Source of the DNA: Thunnus maccoyii
Lineage: Eukaryota > Chordata > Actinopteri > Scombriformes > Scombridae
DNA length: 64,000 bases
Direction: 5' to 3'
NCBI RefSeq assembly: GCF_910596095.1
Contig: NC_056553.1
Coordinates: forward strand, 3,530,291 to 3,594,290
A program made the translations under genes and the position numbers. Shown one piece after another: positions 12,644 to 25,003 of this stretch; the first letter of the stretch is position 1; each line of letters starts with the position of its first letter. Below the pieces are notes generated by a model. It had not been told where the DNA came from and made no database searches. It worked only from the letters and a program-made list of their open reading frames with translations.

Positions 12644-12860
12644 CTTGACTGAAAAAGGAATGAAGGAGGCAGCTCCGGCGAATGCCTGAATAACCGAACA
12701 AACCAGCCGTTTCTCTTTTCCCTACAGATAGTTATTTGATTAAAAGTTTCCTTTTAGGAGTGATAGTAGGAAATATCTTATGTCTAGAACAATACGTATG
12801 GTACACATTTATTTCCGCTGATAAATGACAGAGACGTCATCCAAGGCTTTCGACAAGAGT
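12390..12860 (-). promoter_or_regulatory. eif2s3: eif2s3 promoter and CpG-rich first exon region
   Basis: The start codon lies at 12643-12641 on minus. The first 150 bp of intron 1 (12400-12545) is unusually GC- and CpG-rich (ggtggcggcggcgc), as expected of a housekeeping CpG island spanning exon 1. The transcription start probably lies within about 100-200 bp upstream of 12643. No TATA box is apparent there. Confidence 0.45.
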
Positions 12861-13058
12861 CAGCGGGGTCCTTTCACAACGGCTGATGCAATTTATTTTT
12901 TATACTGTAAAACAGTTAATGCGATGACAACAAGTTGCTGTTGTTTATGTGTTGTTAACAAATGTTTATCATTGAAGGGGAAATGTCTTCACTAACGTTT
13001 TCTCACTCTAACAAAGAAGGATATTCTTATACATGTGTAATGGTCCGTCGTCGTTTGG

Positions 13059-13073
13059 TGACGTCATATAAGG
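13059..13073. promoter_or_regulatory. CRE directly abutting a TATA-like motif
   Basis: TGACGTCA at 13059-13066 is followed directly by TATAAGG at 13067-13073. This lies about 415 bp upstream of the eif2s3 start, in the plus-strand promoter orientation. No downstream plus-strand gene starts here, only a LINE. Confidence 0.25.
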
Positions 13074-13185
13074 GCGTATCCGTGGGTTTGTAGTCCTTTT
13101 GTGTGGGTGTGTAGTCTTTTTTTTGCAATATATCTTTATTATTTTTCCATTTCATGAAACTGTAGATATTATAAGCAATGCGGTC

Positions 13186-13536
13186 AACAAAGGCAAGGCA
13201 AGTTTATTTGTATAGCACATTTCATCACCCCAACAAGGCAATTCAAAGTGCTTTACATAGAGCATAAAAGGCATTAAAACAGAATATAAAAGCAACACAA
13301 GTAAAAAGACATATAAAAACAATTAAAAAGTGTTAAATTTGGTAATAAAAAGAAGCTAAAAAGGGAATAAGACAGATAAAACAAGAGAATAAAAGTAACA
13401 GTGCAGTGTAAAATATTAACCCTTAATGTGGTTTAATGAAAGGCAGCAGCAAACTGAAAAGTATTCAGCTGCGATTTAAAAGAACTGAGAGTCACAGCAG
13501 ATCTACAGTTTTCTGGGAGTTTGTTCCATGTATTCC
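13186..13536 (+). repeat. Fish 'tttatttgtatagcac' repeat
   Basis: It contains the common block 'gtttatttgtatagcacat', then 'caattcaaagtgctttaca', and an A-rich middle. A related piece lies at 52738-52950. The LINE reading frame starts abruptly after about 13536, so the two repeats are joined, by insertion or as a chimeric element. Confidence 0.6.
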
Positions 13537-15330
13537 TATAGATCTCAGTAGTAATGACTTTATGAGCTTCTTTAATGATAAAATTCTAACTATTAGAGAC
13601 AAAATTAACCACCTCCTGCCCTCAACAGGCACCGTTTTCTCCCCAAACACAGGCACCTTAGAAACAGCTGTAAATCCTGACATACATTTGGACTGTTTTT
13701 CTCCAGTTGACTTTTCTTAACTAACTTCAATGATTTGTTCAGCTAAACCATCAACCTGTCTCTTAGACCCCATCCCAACTATGTTGCTTAAGGAAGCCTT
13801 ACCCTTAGTGAGCACTTCTTTACTAGATATGATCAATCTGTCTTTAGTAACAGGCTATGTACCACAGTCCTTTAAAGTAGCTGTAATTAAACCTCTTCTT
13901 AAGAAGCCTAGTCTTGATTCAGGCATTTTAGCCAATTATAGACCTATATCTAACCTTCCATTTCTCTCTAAGATCCTTGAGAAAGCAGTCTCTAATCAGT
14001 TATGTGACTTTCTACATAACAATAGTTTATTTGAGGATTTTCAGTCAGGATTTAGAAGCATCATAGCACAGAGACAGCACTGGTGAAAGTCACAAATGAC
14101 CTCCTAACTGCATCAGACAAAGGATTTGTCTCTGTACTTGTCCTGTTAGATCTTAGTGCCGCATTCGACACAATTGACCATCAGTTCCTTTTGCAGAGAC
14201 TGGAACATTTAATTGGCATTAAAGGAACTGCATTAAACTGGTTTAAGTCCTATTTATCAAACCGATTTCAGTTTGTACATGTTAATGATGAATCCTCCGT
14301 GAAGGCAAGGGTTAGACACAGAGTTCCACAAGGTTCTGTACTTGGACCAATTCTATTCACCTTATATATGCTTCCTTTAGGTAATATTATTAGGAAACAC
14401 TCCATAAATTTTCATTGTTATGCAGATGATACCCAATTATATTTATCAATGAAGCCTGATGAAACCAATCAGTTAAACAAACTCCAAGCATGCCTTAACG
14501 ACATAAAGACCTGGATGACCTGCAATTTTCTACTACTAAATTCAGATAAAACTGAAGTTATTGTGCTTGGCCCTAAACACCTTAGAAACACATTATCTAA
14601 TGATATAGCTACCCTGGATGGCATTACCCTGGCCTCCAGCACCACCGTAAGGAATCTGGGAGTTATCTTTGATCAGGATATGTCCTTTAACTCCCACATA
14701 AATCAAATCTCAAGGACTGCCTTTTTTCACTTACGTAATATCACAAAAATCAGGCACATCCTGTCCCTAAAAGATGCAGAAAAACTAGTCCACGCATTTG
14801 TTACCTCGAGGCTGGATTATTGCAATTCCTTATTATCAGGCTGCCCTAACAAGTCTCTAAAGACTCTCCAGCTGGTCCAGAATGCAGCTGCACGTGTATT
14901 GACTAAAACTAGAAAAAGAGATCACATTTCTCCCATTTTAGCTTCGCTACATTGGCTTCCTGTAAAATCTAGAAAAGAATTTAAAATCCTTCTCCTAACT
15001 TACAAAGCCCTTAATGGTCAGGCATCATCAGATCTCGAAGAGCTCATAGTACCGTATTATCCCACTAGAACACTGCGCTCCCAGTATGCAGGCTTACTGG
15101 TGGTTCCTACAGTCTTTAAAAGTAGAATGGGAGGCAGAGCCTTCAGCTATCAGGCTCCTCTCTTGTGGAACCATCTTCCAGATTCGGTCCGGGGTGCAGA
15201 CACCCTCTCTACATTTAAGAGTAGGCTTAAAACTTTCCGTTTTGATAAAGCTTATAGTTAGGGCCGACCAGGCTCACCTTGGATCAGCCCTTAGTTATGC
15301 TGCTATTGTTATGTTTTAGGTTTTTGGTGT
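13537..15330 (+). mobile_element. 5'-truncated L2-like LINE with reverse transcriptase
   Basis: This is a non-LTR retrotransposon reverse transcriptase of the L2/CR1 type. The plus-strand translation shows the thumb and finger blocks LLKKPSLDSGILANYRPISN and [13 protein letters not shown], the [13 protein letters not shown] motif, the catalytic YADDTQLY box, and the C-terminal [13 protein letters not shown] block, ending at 15261. The last 392 codons (14083-15261) are open. Upstream there is an in-frame stop at about 13718 and a frameshift near 14060, so it is dead. The endonuclease is absent. It lies between eif2s3 and the HHLA2-like genes. Confidence 0.9.
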
Positions 15331-16390
15331 TTGTATCCCAGAAATGCAGAGACAGAGGTGAGGACAGTTCTTGGGGTGTTTATTGAAAGAATAATGTCTC
15401 AAAGGGAAAAAAGGCAAGTGGCTGGAGGTGGTGGTTGAGGGCTGGCTAGCAGGCGTTGCAGGTGAGGTGGCAAAAGACCAGGAGATCCACCGAGGCTGAG
15501 CAACAGAAAAACAGTAGCACTGGAAACTGCAGACGAAGCACTGGAAAACTATGCACAAGGGGAAAAAACTCAATAAAGCTCAGGTAGGTCACAAGAAGTT
15601 CTGGAGAATATAGAAATCATCAGGGACTCATAGTTACAGACTGCAACGGGATAATCTGGCACAAGAGTAGTGTCTTGACCAGAGTTTTATGGCAGGGGTG
15701 ATTACTGATGACACACACTAGTTGTGCCTCGTAGAGAAGGCCCACACTCTGCCAGGGAGAAAGAAGAGAACGAGGGAGGAGGAAAAAGAAAAACCAAAAC
15801 AACTCCGAACACCAAAAAAAACCCCATTTTGATGGGAAATGACCCAACCAGCAGCTAACGGGACCGTATGACATCTGTAGGTATGTTTGCATGCTGTTCA
15901 ATGCTGCAGGAACATACGTGTGTTCATGTTTGTAAGTTATTATCAAGTTTTGATGAAGTTTCATTCACTACCATGTTAGGGAGGAAGGTATCATGCCTCA
16001 TATTGCAATTTGATTTAACAATTGAGCTTTGAATGTTTTATATATTTGAAGATTTTATTTAAACATCTTAATCATATATCTTAAACATATTTAGACATCA
16101 AGAGTTCCTTGCTGTAGGTGTTTTACAGAATATATGGAAAGCTTTATTTCTTAGACTGACTCTGAGGTAAAGAAAATAACTCGGTGCTCAGTCTGTTTCA
16201 CCTCAAAAACCCTGAGCTCGCTGGCACAGCAGAGTATGGCAAGCCGTTTTAACATTTAATACCTAGACTTGATATTTATAGCAGATATCTGTAATTCAAT
16301 TCTTCCTAGTTAAAATGAATATTTCAGATAAAACCATTAAGTGCAACTTAGCAAATTTTAGACATATTAGAAACTGTCTCTCTTTGGACG
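15331..16390. repeat. Unidentified, probably repetitive intergenic DNA
   Basis: The part from 15340 to 15800 reads like a fish dispersed repeat ('gggtgtttattgaaagaat', 'gggataatctggcacaagag'). There is no supported exon in either strand. The part from 15960 to 16390 is AT-rich with nothing recognisable. Confidence 0.4.
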
Positions 16391-16394
16391 CAGC

Positions 16395-16800
16395 CAAGAT
16401 ATTTATGCAGCTATGATTCTTTCCCATATGACTCATTGCACCACATGTTGGGAACAGGCTGGAGAAACAGCCTTAAAACCTCTTGTGTCCTTATACAAAA
16501 TCTAAAAACTCCCCCTCCTCCACTATGTGACTCTGTGTTCACGCGCTCAGTAAGTTCTATTACATCCTCCAGAATATCCTCTATACAAGATTGTATCATT
16601 TTGTCGCACTGCATTCGGGCAGTCAGCTTTCTCTGTGAAAGCCACAACTCAGTGGAAAGTCAGTCCTGCCTGATGATATGAAGAACTGTAGTTCAAACAA
16701 TACATTTGAGGCCAAATTAAAAAATCTACTAAAGACCAATCAGCTGTGTGACCACTGACTTTAAACTCCATCTATGGACCTCTCATTAGTGCAGGTAGGT
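16395..16800 (+). mobile_element. LINE C-terminal fragment, decayed
   Basis: A broken plus-strand frame reads MTHCTTCWEQAGETALKPLVSLYK, similar to the thumb/C-terminal block of fish LINE reverse transcriptases. About 200 bp further on an 'FEAKLKNLLKTNQLCDH'-like tail follows. The middle is lost or scrambled. The family was assigned from recall only. Confidence 0.4.
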
Positions 16801-16964
16801 ATTGCTTTTAATTTGACAAGTTTACATTATTAATTTCTAGTTGACATGGTGTGTGTATGTGATGTGCTGTTGTGTATAGCTTTGTATTTTGTATGGTGTG
16901 TTCTGTGTGTTTTTTGCTTTGTACTGTTTGTTGTTGTATCTTTTTATTGTGGGGGACTACGGAT

Positions 16965-17335
16965 GTAAATTAGCTTTGAGCTATCTCCAGTGCAGAGCAT
17001 CTTTAATGTTTTTGCTCAGCAGTGGTTTTCGTCTTTGAACGCTGCCATGCAGGCTATTTTTGCCCAGTCTCTTTCTTATGGTGGAGTCATGAACACTAAC
17101 CTCAACTGAGGCAAGTGAGGCCTGCAGTTCTTTGGATGTATTTTGGTCGGCCACTCCTAGGAAGGTTCACCACTGTTCCATGATTTCACCATTTGTGGAT
17201 AATGGCTCTCACTGTGGTTCGCTGGAGTCCCAAAGCTTTAGAAATGACTTTATAACCTTTTCCAGACTGATAGATCTCAATTACTTTCTTTCTCATTTGT
17301 TCCTGAATTTCTTTGGCTCTCGGCATGATGTCTAG
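16965..17335 (-). mobile_element. Tc1-like transposase N-terminal fragment
   Basis: The minus strand from about 17328 reads MPRAKEIQEQMRKKVIEIYQ, then an HTH region (ISKALGLQRTTVRAIIHKW) and the NLPRSGRPTK linker. These are the paired DNA-binding domains of Tc1 transposases. Stops and frameshifts follow, and the DDE catalytic domain and the inverted repeats are missing, so it is a dead fragment. The I-clade LINE begins about 60 bp to its right. Confidence 0.85.
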
Positions 17336-17399
17336 CTTTTGAGGATCTTTTGGTCTACTTCACTTCTTCTTTCTTCTTCTTTTTTTTTTAATGGCGGGT

Positions 17400-19760
17400 G
17401 GCAACCAGCGTAAAGGTGCATTACTGCCACCCACTATGTTGGAGTGTGAACCAGAGTTATCTACCTCTATAAACAAATCAGAAAAAAGAAAAAAACAAAC
17501 AAACCAAAAGGAAGATGTCCTGAATACTAAATTCTGTTGATCAATCCAGTTTCTTTCAAGTAGTGGAATAAACTACCTAACCCAATTGTAAATACACTTT
17601 TCAAACTCAATTCTTCCCCTCCAATCTTCCTGATTTCTCTCTTTAATACTTCTCGCTCTCGAGAATACTTATTGCAGTGCAAAATGACATGTTCCACTGA
17701 CTCCTCTATTTGACATAGGTCACATAATCCTGAGGGATGTTTGTTTAATGCACTGTTTTATTTAGTCTGGTGTGTCCTACCCTCAGCCTTGTTAAGATGT
17801 TCTCCTCTTTGGTGCTTCTTTTAGCTGACCTCGCTGGGCCCACTTCTCTCTGTACTGCATAGAGGTGTCGTCCTGTATTTGTTGTATCGCATCTGTGCTG
17901 CCACTCTTTAATGATGTTTCTTTTGATTATTCCTTTTGCTTCCGATTTACTGAGTGAAATTTCTATGATCCCCTCATGCTTCAGTGCCTGTTTTGCTAAT
18001 GTATCCACCATTTCATTGCCCTTAATCCCTCTGTGTGCTGATACCCACATAAATGTTATCAAAATATTCATATTTTTAAATCTGTACAGAGTTTCATGTA
18101 TCTCATTAACTATATCCTGCCTACTGTGAGATGTAAATGACTGTAATGACATTAATGCAGAACATGAATCTGTGCAAAGAATAACCTTTTTAATTTGCAA
18201 CTCTTCTATCCACTGTAATGCTGTTGCAATTGCTATAATCTCAGCTGTAGAAACTGACAAATGATGTGACGTTCTTCTTTTCACAGAAACTTTTAAGGTT
18301 AGTATACGCAAAGCAAAGCATGTGCTCTGTGTGTTAGGATCCTTGGATCCATCTGTGTATACTGGTATGAATGTTTGATGTAATGTTTGTAATCTTCAAC
18401 CAAAACTGCAATATTTCCAAAATCTTTATGTACCTGCACTTTTTTTTTTATATCCATAATCTAATACTGCTCTAATCAGAGCAACATAGATATTTTTAAT
18501 CGCAGATCTGCTTGCTTCCCATTCTGATCCTGTTAAACATCTCATCACATTTAGTATCTTTTTACACTTGGTTGTTATCTTGTGAATATGTTCATTCCAT
18601 GTTAACTTTTCATCAAACCACACACCCAAAAATCTAAAGACTTTCACTTGCTCTATTCTTTGTCTGTATATCTTTATCTGTGTGCCAACACCTCTCTTTT
18701 TAGTGAACATTAATGTTTTGTTTTTTTCAACTGAAAACTTAAACCCCCAAGAGTATGACCATTTTTCTACCATGTTAACTGCCAGTTGCATTTTATTTAT
18801 AATATGATCTATATTCTTTCCTCTTTTCCACAAAGCTCCATCATCAGCAAACAATGATCGTCCAATATCATCCTGAACTTGAGAAAATACATCATTTATC
18901 ATGATGGAAAAGAGTACTGGGCTAATAACACTTCCCTGAGGGGTACCATTATCTACCATATCTTCCTTATAAGGCTGTCCCAATTCTGACGTCCATATCT
19001 CTACAGTTACATATTCTTGCTCATTTCCTGTACTCACCTCTCTAAATGAAATATTTTCTCTAATAAATGTTGCACATCCTCCTCCTACTCCATCCCCCCT
19101 ATCATACCTAACAAGTATATCCTACTATTTTTAAGTCCAAATTTGGTCTCAACCATATTTCCTGTACACAAATGTGTACAGGATGTTTGGTTTACTGGGT
19201 TGATCATCAACATACTTATTAAATTCCTGTCCATTGGTCAACAAACTTCTTGCATTCCACTGTAGCAGGATGACCATGATTAGTACTATCCAACCCATGA
19301 CTGTTCCTGGCTTGCTTGAATACTGAGATCTTTTTTTACCTCCTCCCAAGTCAGTCCACTGATATCTAGATGATGAGCTGCTGCCTTCACAATTATTTGT
19401 ATTCTCTCCGTTTTGGATCTGACTTCCATTGTGGCATTTACTACCCCTGCTATGAATGTGACTAACTGCTTTAAATCAACCTTTACTTTTCCCTCACTTT
19501 CCTGATCTGTTTCTTTTATGGTCCCTGTACCTGTTCTGTTTCTCTCACTATTTCCTCCTCTCTGACTCACCATCTTCACAGCCTCTGCATATGTAATCTT
19601 ATTCTGAACTCTTACCTGCTGTATTTCTCTTTCCCTTTTCACCACTTCACATCCCCCATAAGACACACTGTGATTGCCACCACAGTTACAGCACTTTGGT
19701 TGTTCATGATCACATTACCCCTCTGCTGCATGAACACACATCATCTGTACACTTTCCAAC
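17400..19760 (-). mobile_element. I-clade (Nimb-like) LINE with RNase H, internally deleted
   Basis: Read on minus from 19760: a CCHC knuckle (KCCNCGGNHS...) and the tail of ORF1 (to about 19330), the very start of an APE endonuclease (LLQWNARSLLTNGQEF, about 19260), then a jump to reverse transcriptase (GTPQGSVISPVLF and the catalytic FADD box, 19037-18426), then RNase H (SVSTAEIIAIATAL, TDSCSA, HRGIKGNEMVDTLAK, 18311-17745) and a C-terminal cysteine block (CDLCQIEESVEHVILHC). RNase H after the reverse transcriptase marks the I clade. Most of the endonuclease and part of the reverse transcriptase are deleted, and frames are broken. Confidence 0.88.
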
Positions 19761-19919
19761 ATACAGCCAATCATAATGTGTGACATCATCTGTATCGGAC
19801 CCCGAGCCGATCTGTTTTTTTAAAATAATTTTATGTTATTTTATAAACCCCCAGAGAAAGACACCTGTCCAGGAGGGGTTCCTTGATGTTTATTGTCTCC
19901 GTACACTGTGTTACTGCAG

Positions 19920-19985
19920 ATCCCAGTAAAGACTCCCAAAGAGAGAGCCGTCATTATGCTGCGGTTTTGTGACTGTTACAGCAGG
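19920..19985 (+). other. 5' UTR of HHLA2-like gene 1
   Basis: A CAG at 19917-19919 could be an acceptor, making 19920-20052 the first coding exon with a 66-nt leader. An in-frame upstream ATG at 19956 exists. The ATG at 19986 (context agcaggATGTCTGG) is preferred because the same context and start are conserved in gene 2. Confidence 0.4.
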
Positions 19986-22900
19986 ATGTCTGGCATCAAG
20001 AGTATCTTTCTGGTGGTCATGACCTTTCTGCTTTCTCCTCCTGCCAGAGGAGGTGAGTATGTGTCTGATCTTTTTCCAGTCTAAAACTAAATTGCAGATA
20101 TTTTTAAACTTAGTACAATGTGTTGTCATGGTTGCTTTTACCTGAGAAAGGGTAAAAAGAGAAGGTAGAGAGGAGTGAACTATGGATGTATAAAGAGAAC
20201 TGGATACAGGAACAATGCTGGACTTTGAAGCCAATTTGACATAGTGGCCGAACCGTGTAATTATTACGTCACGTGATGCTATTGGGCCCAAACAGACTTT
20301 TTCTTATAGACTTACATTGTGAGAAAGACTTCCGTAAATCAGTGGATACATTTTTTTGAGTATCACAACCCCCCCGAAATGTCTCGGTTCTCTTTATACA
20401 TCCATGTTATGTGCCCCTCATGGATGTATAAAGAGAACTGGATACAGTGTCGGAGGCGGGGCCCTGCTCATTCCTATGAAAGTTGCTCAGTGGCTCATGG
20501 GCCCAGTAGCATCACGTGATGTTTTGCCACTATGTAAATTTGGCTTCACAGCTTGGCGCTGTTCCTGGGGGCTTGAAGCCAAATCAAATTGTGCTGTTCT
20601 GGAAGACATTTAGTTCCACATGTCACACAGTCATCTTCAGCTGAATGAAAACAAATATATCAGATCAAGTTTCTCTGATTGTGACTTATATGGTCAAACA
20701 ACTTATTGATCAGATTTTTACAGAGAGCTCACTTGGATTCAACTGTTTTCTCTGAACTGAACCTTGACGACGTCTCCATGTGATGTTTTACAGATGTTGA
20801 GGTCTCCTGTGTTTTCATGGAAAGCTGCATCTTGCCGTGCAGATTTCAAGCTGGTGTTGACGTCGTCATCCACTGGATTCACGAGACAGCAGGAAAGGTT
20901 CCGGTCCACTCTTACTACTACAACCAAGACCAGCTCTTTCACCAGAACCAGCGCTTCAGAGACAGGACATCGCTGTTCAATGACCAGATCTCCAGAGGAA
21001 ACGCCTCGCTTCGGCTGACAGGGGTGGAGTTTCAAGACCAGGGCAGATATAAATGTTACACCAGCACCATCACCGGAAACAAGGAGACATTTATCAACCT
21101 AAAAGTGGACGGTACGGGAACTCATAGTATTTCCAGAAAATAAGAATAAGAAATACTATTAGCAGTGCATTTCATCATATTAGAATTACATGAAATCAAC
21201 TGATTGTTCATCATTAACATTAACATATTGATGCGTTAGTCATCATGTGTACTACAGTGTAATCCCATAAACCACGAGTAATAGTTGAATAGTAGTGGGG
21301 ATACTCACGCCAAATTGTTTTACTATGTACATATAGCTTTTTGTACTATTCCTCTTTGCAATATTTAAAGTGGCTGTAATCAATATTTTTTTATAATAAC
21401 AATGTTTAAAATGACAGTAGTGTAACGTGAGAGGCATCGCTCATGGTGATGAAACTTTACAGAGCTTTATAGTGAGTTTCAGCTCATTGTTTATCTGTCC
21501 GGCTGCAACTTTACTGTTCTGGTTCACTCTCAGAGCTCTCATAGCGTCGTTTTCAGAGAAAAAGCTGTAAAAAGCCGCTGTACACTACCTGCTCAGCACC
21601 AAACAGCAAACAGACACAGTTAGCTGTAGACTAGCTGGTGAACATAGTGGAGCATTTAGCAGCTAAAGAGCCAGATATTTCCCTCAGGAGTTGGTAGAGA
21701 GTAAAAACAGAGCTAAAAGAGAGTGAATATTGGACTCACCAGATTACGCTGCCCCCTAGTGGCCAAAAAAAATCTGTAAATGCAGGTTTAAACTGATCCG
21801 CTGACAAAGTAGTGTTTCCTACAGTGTTTCCTATCTCCTTCGGTTCTGAATCGATTTCCAAATGTCAAAAATCGATTATCTAAATGTTAGGTAATTTTAG
21901 TCATATCAAGTGGATATCTGCCACATTTACAGTCTTTTTAGCATCAAATTCCCTCTTTGTGTTTCCTCGGACAGTGTTTCCCTGTTGAGCTGCAGGTGGA
22001 AGTATAGTAACAAAAAGAGGGACTTTGGCACTAAAAAGACTGTAATGTTGAAAGATATCTACTTGATTTGACTCATTTGGATGCTGAAGCTTCATATCAG
22101 CTTCAGATGAAAAAAAATTTGTTGGCTCAGTTTTCTCCTTGGCTCAGCTAGTTTTAATCTGCGTTGATTTGTCGGCCTCTGAAAGCACTGAAAATGCACT
22201 TTCATTCAATTCAAAACTTGAACTGAATTGGCTTCCTCTCCCCCCCTCCCCACCATACACCCATTTTGGTCTTTTCTAGGGGGGACCAGCAGGTCAACAG
22301 TAAATGCCACATAGAAATGATATACATCATCTGAAAGCTGGGAGCCTGAAGATTAATTTGAGATGCAGCTGGGTTGATATCATTTGTAACAAAGAGTTAG
22401 TGCAAATTAATGAAAGTGAAATTGAATTGAAAGTTGAATTGATGAAAGTGGTCAAAATCCCTCCAAAATACCACATTTAGACATCCAGACCTTGAGGAAC
22501 AAGGAAAAAGGAAAAGTTTGTGCTGTAATTTGGTATCAAAAACTTTTGACATTTGGAGATTTCTGTAACAATTGCATTTTTCGGCGATTGGATGGCACGC
22601 ACTTCTGCTCTGGAAATTGCTCAGAAACTCCCTTATTGTCAATAAACCTAGTTTAGTGTGTTATTTAGCCCCCTTCCCAATAAGCTAGCATGACATGGTT
22701 GGTACCGACTATTGACACATGCAGCTAGATTTAGGAACATTTCTGTCTTGCGCCTTTTCACACATAACATGGCAATGCCAGAATAGATGGAGCAAGGGAC
22801 TGCCTTGCCATACTGGCATTTTCCCTGAAATGTTACGAGGTCTTGAAGTGGGAAATTGGCGGTACAGATTTCCCTGAATATTGATCCCTGTGCCCATTCA

Positions 22901-24933
22901 CACATGACCCCATGCAGGAAATGTTGCTGAACATTTCAGAGATGGACTGCATGTGTGAAAGGGGCTTAGCTTCTAAAGCTGAGCTGAGCCTTCTACAACC
23001 TCAGAAAGACAGTAATATCGGCCAAGGCCTTGTGGAGTTTTAAGATGTTTAATTACATATCTTTCCCTACTCCCTATTCATTTGTGGTTTCAATATAATT
23101 ACTCAATAAAGTTTGGTAATCAAAATACTTTAAGGAATGAAAACTTTGAAAGTACAAATGTCATCTGATCGTAAAGCTACAGCTTTAAGGCACTTCATGG
23201 TTATAGAGGGAGGTAAAGAAGGGAAGGAAATCAAATTTTGTGGCATCACTCAACCCTACCGCTCAGTTCTCCTTCTTTACCACTTCAAAAACATGTTGCT
23301 ATAAAGTGAATCTTTGGGTTTTTTTGTGTATTTCCAGCTCCAGTCCATAAAGTCAACATTCAGCAGGTAGAAAACAAGATCACCTGCAGATCAGACGGGA
23401 TCTACCCTGAGCCTGAGCTCACCTGGTCCACCAGTCCTCCATCCAACATGACTCTCCAGAACAAAACTGAAGTCCAGCAGACTGAGCAGCAGCTCTACAA
23501 CATCATCAGTTCTCTGATACTTTCAGACAGTGCTGGTGATCTGACCTACATCTGCACCGTCAGCACTCAGACAAGCAGCAGCAGAGCCTCACTGAAGACA
23601 CTACGTAAGTATCAATTGTGTAAACATACAGTATATCTATTATTGTGTTCCAGCTGTTCAACTTTCAGCTTCTTTTGGGGTAATAATAAAGTTACATTGC
23701 ATTCATTAAGCAGACACTTCAATCCAAAGCAACTTACATTTAGGGAGCAATTTGAGGTTGAAGGGGACATATGCTGTTCTCACTAAAAGTTGTTGCAAGC
23801 AACGTATTTTTCAGCTGTACAGCCAGCTTAACATTATATTCTCCAGCATTGCATCCTCCAAGGATCAGACAGGGTGATGTGTTTGGCAGGATTTAATTGA
23901 GGAAAATATGTAATTTGTAAAACTGAAAAAGAATACAAAATACAAACAAGTAAGTACTCTTTTAAGTACTACATAATATCTCTAGTACACCAATAGAGAA
24001 AAGATTACTGACATAAACCCATGTGAACAGGTGCTTAAAAATATGTCAATATGTGTAATAAAGGATGAAAATACAACAGTAAATGTCATTTACCAGAGCA
24101 CCAATGCTTTAACCACTAACACTAATACATCCATATGTAGTTGACTATAAAGTAACCATCATCAAAAATACTGCACTTAAACCCGAGAAATAGTAACATG
24201 TCAATATAACCAGAAATAGTAGATGACTTATGGATGAAGCTGTTTCTGTGGACTTTAAGGCACAGGATTAAGAAGACTGTTACACTGTGATGCTCAATCC
24301 ATGAGCACAGGGGCAAAAAGAACTTCCTGAACTCTGCTTCCTGTTTACTATTCCCTCACTTCTTTTTCAAAACAGTTATTGGGAATCACCACTAGGTGGT
24401 ACTAAAGAACATACAAAAGAAACCAATACACTGATTCCAATACAGGACATGTCATGCTTTTTGTGATTTTCAAAATTAGGTTGACACTTTCCTTGTATTA
24501 AATGTGCATCTTAATTTCATTGCAATTTTCTGTTTTGTGTGTTTTTATATTATTTCAATTTAGCCCCAATCACCGGTTCAGTCACTAAAACAACAATCCG
24601 CTGTCCTCCCTCAAACATTTCCCTAACGGACCTCGTCTGGAGATTTAACCACAGTCAGACCATCCTGAACAGGACCGGGGCTGAGGTCAGCTGCACAGAG
24701 GAGTGGAGGCCGCAGGTGAAGGATGTGTCCGAGTCAGGCGACCTCACGCTTGAGGACTTGTCTTCAAATCAGGAGGGGATATACACGTGTGAACGCAGTA
24801 ATAATGAGGAGACATGCGTAACCAGTATCTTCTTGAGGATAGAGAATAGTCAAGGTAAGGTAGCATGAAGTAGGAATGTTCAGTCTATCTGAACAAGAGC
24901 TGTTATTACCTGTGATACTGTATATTACTTATA

Positions 24934-25003
<70 letters not shown>

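Noticed and set aside
21893-22100. Frame KLQHPNESNQVDIFQ... shared with 62020-62214
   Set aside because: Sharing reflects a common MITE core in opposite orientations. There is no start context, splice signals or domain.
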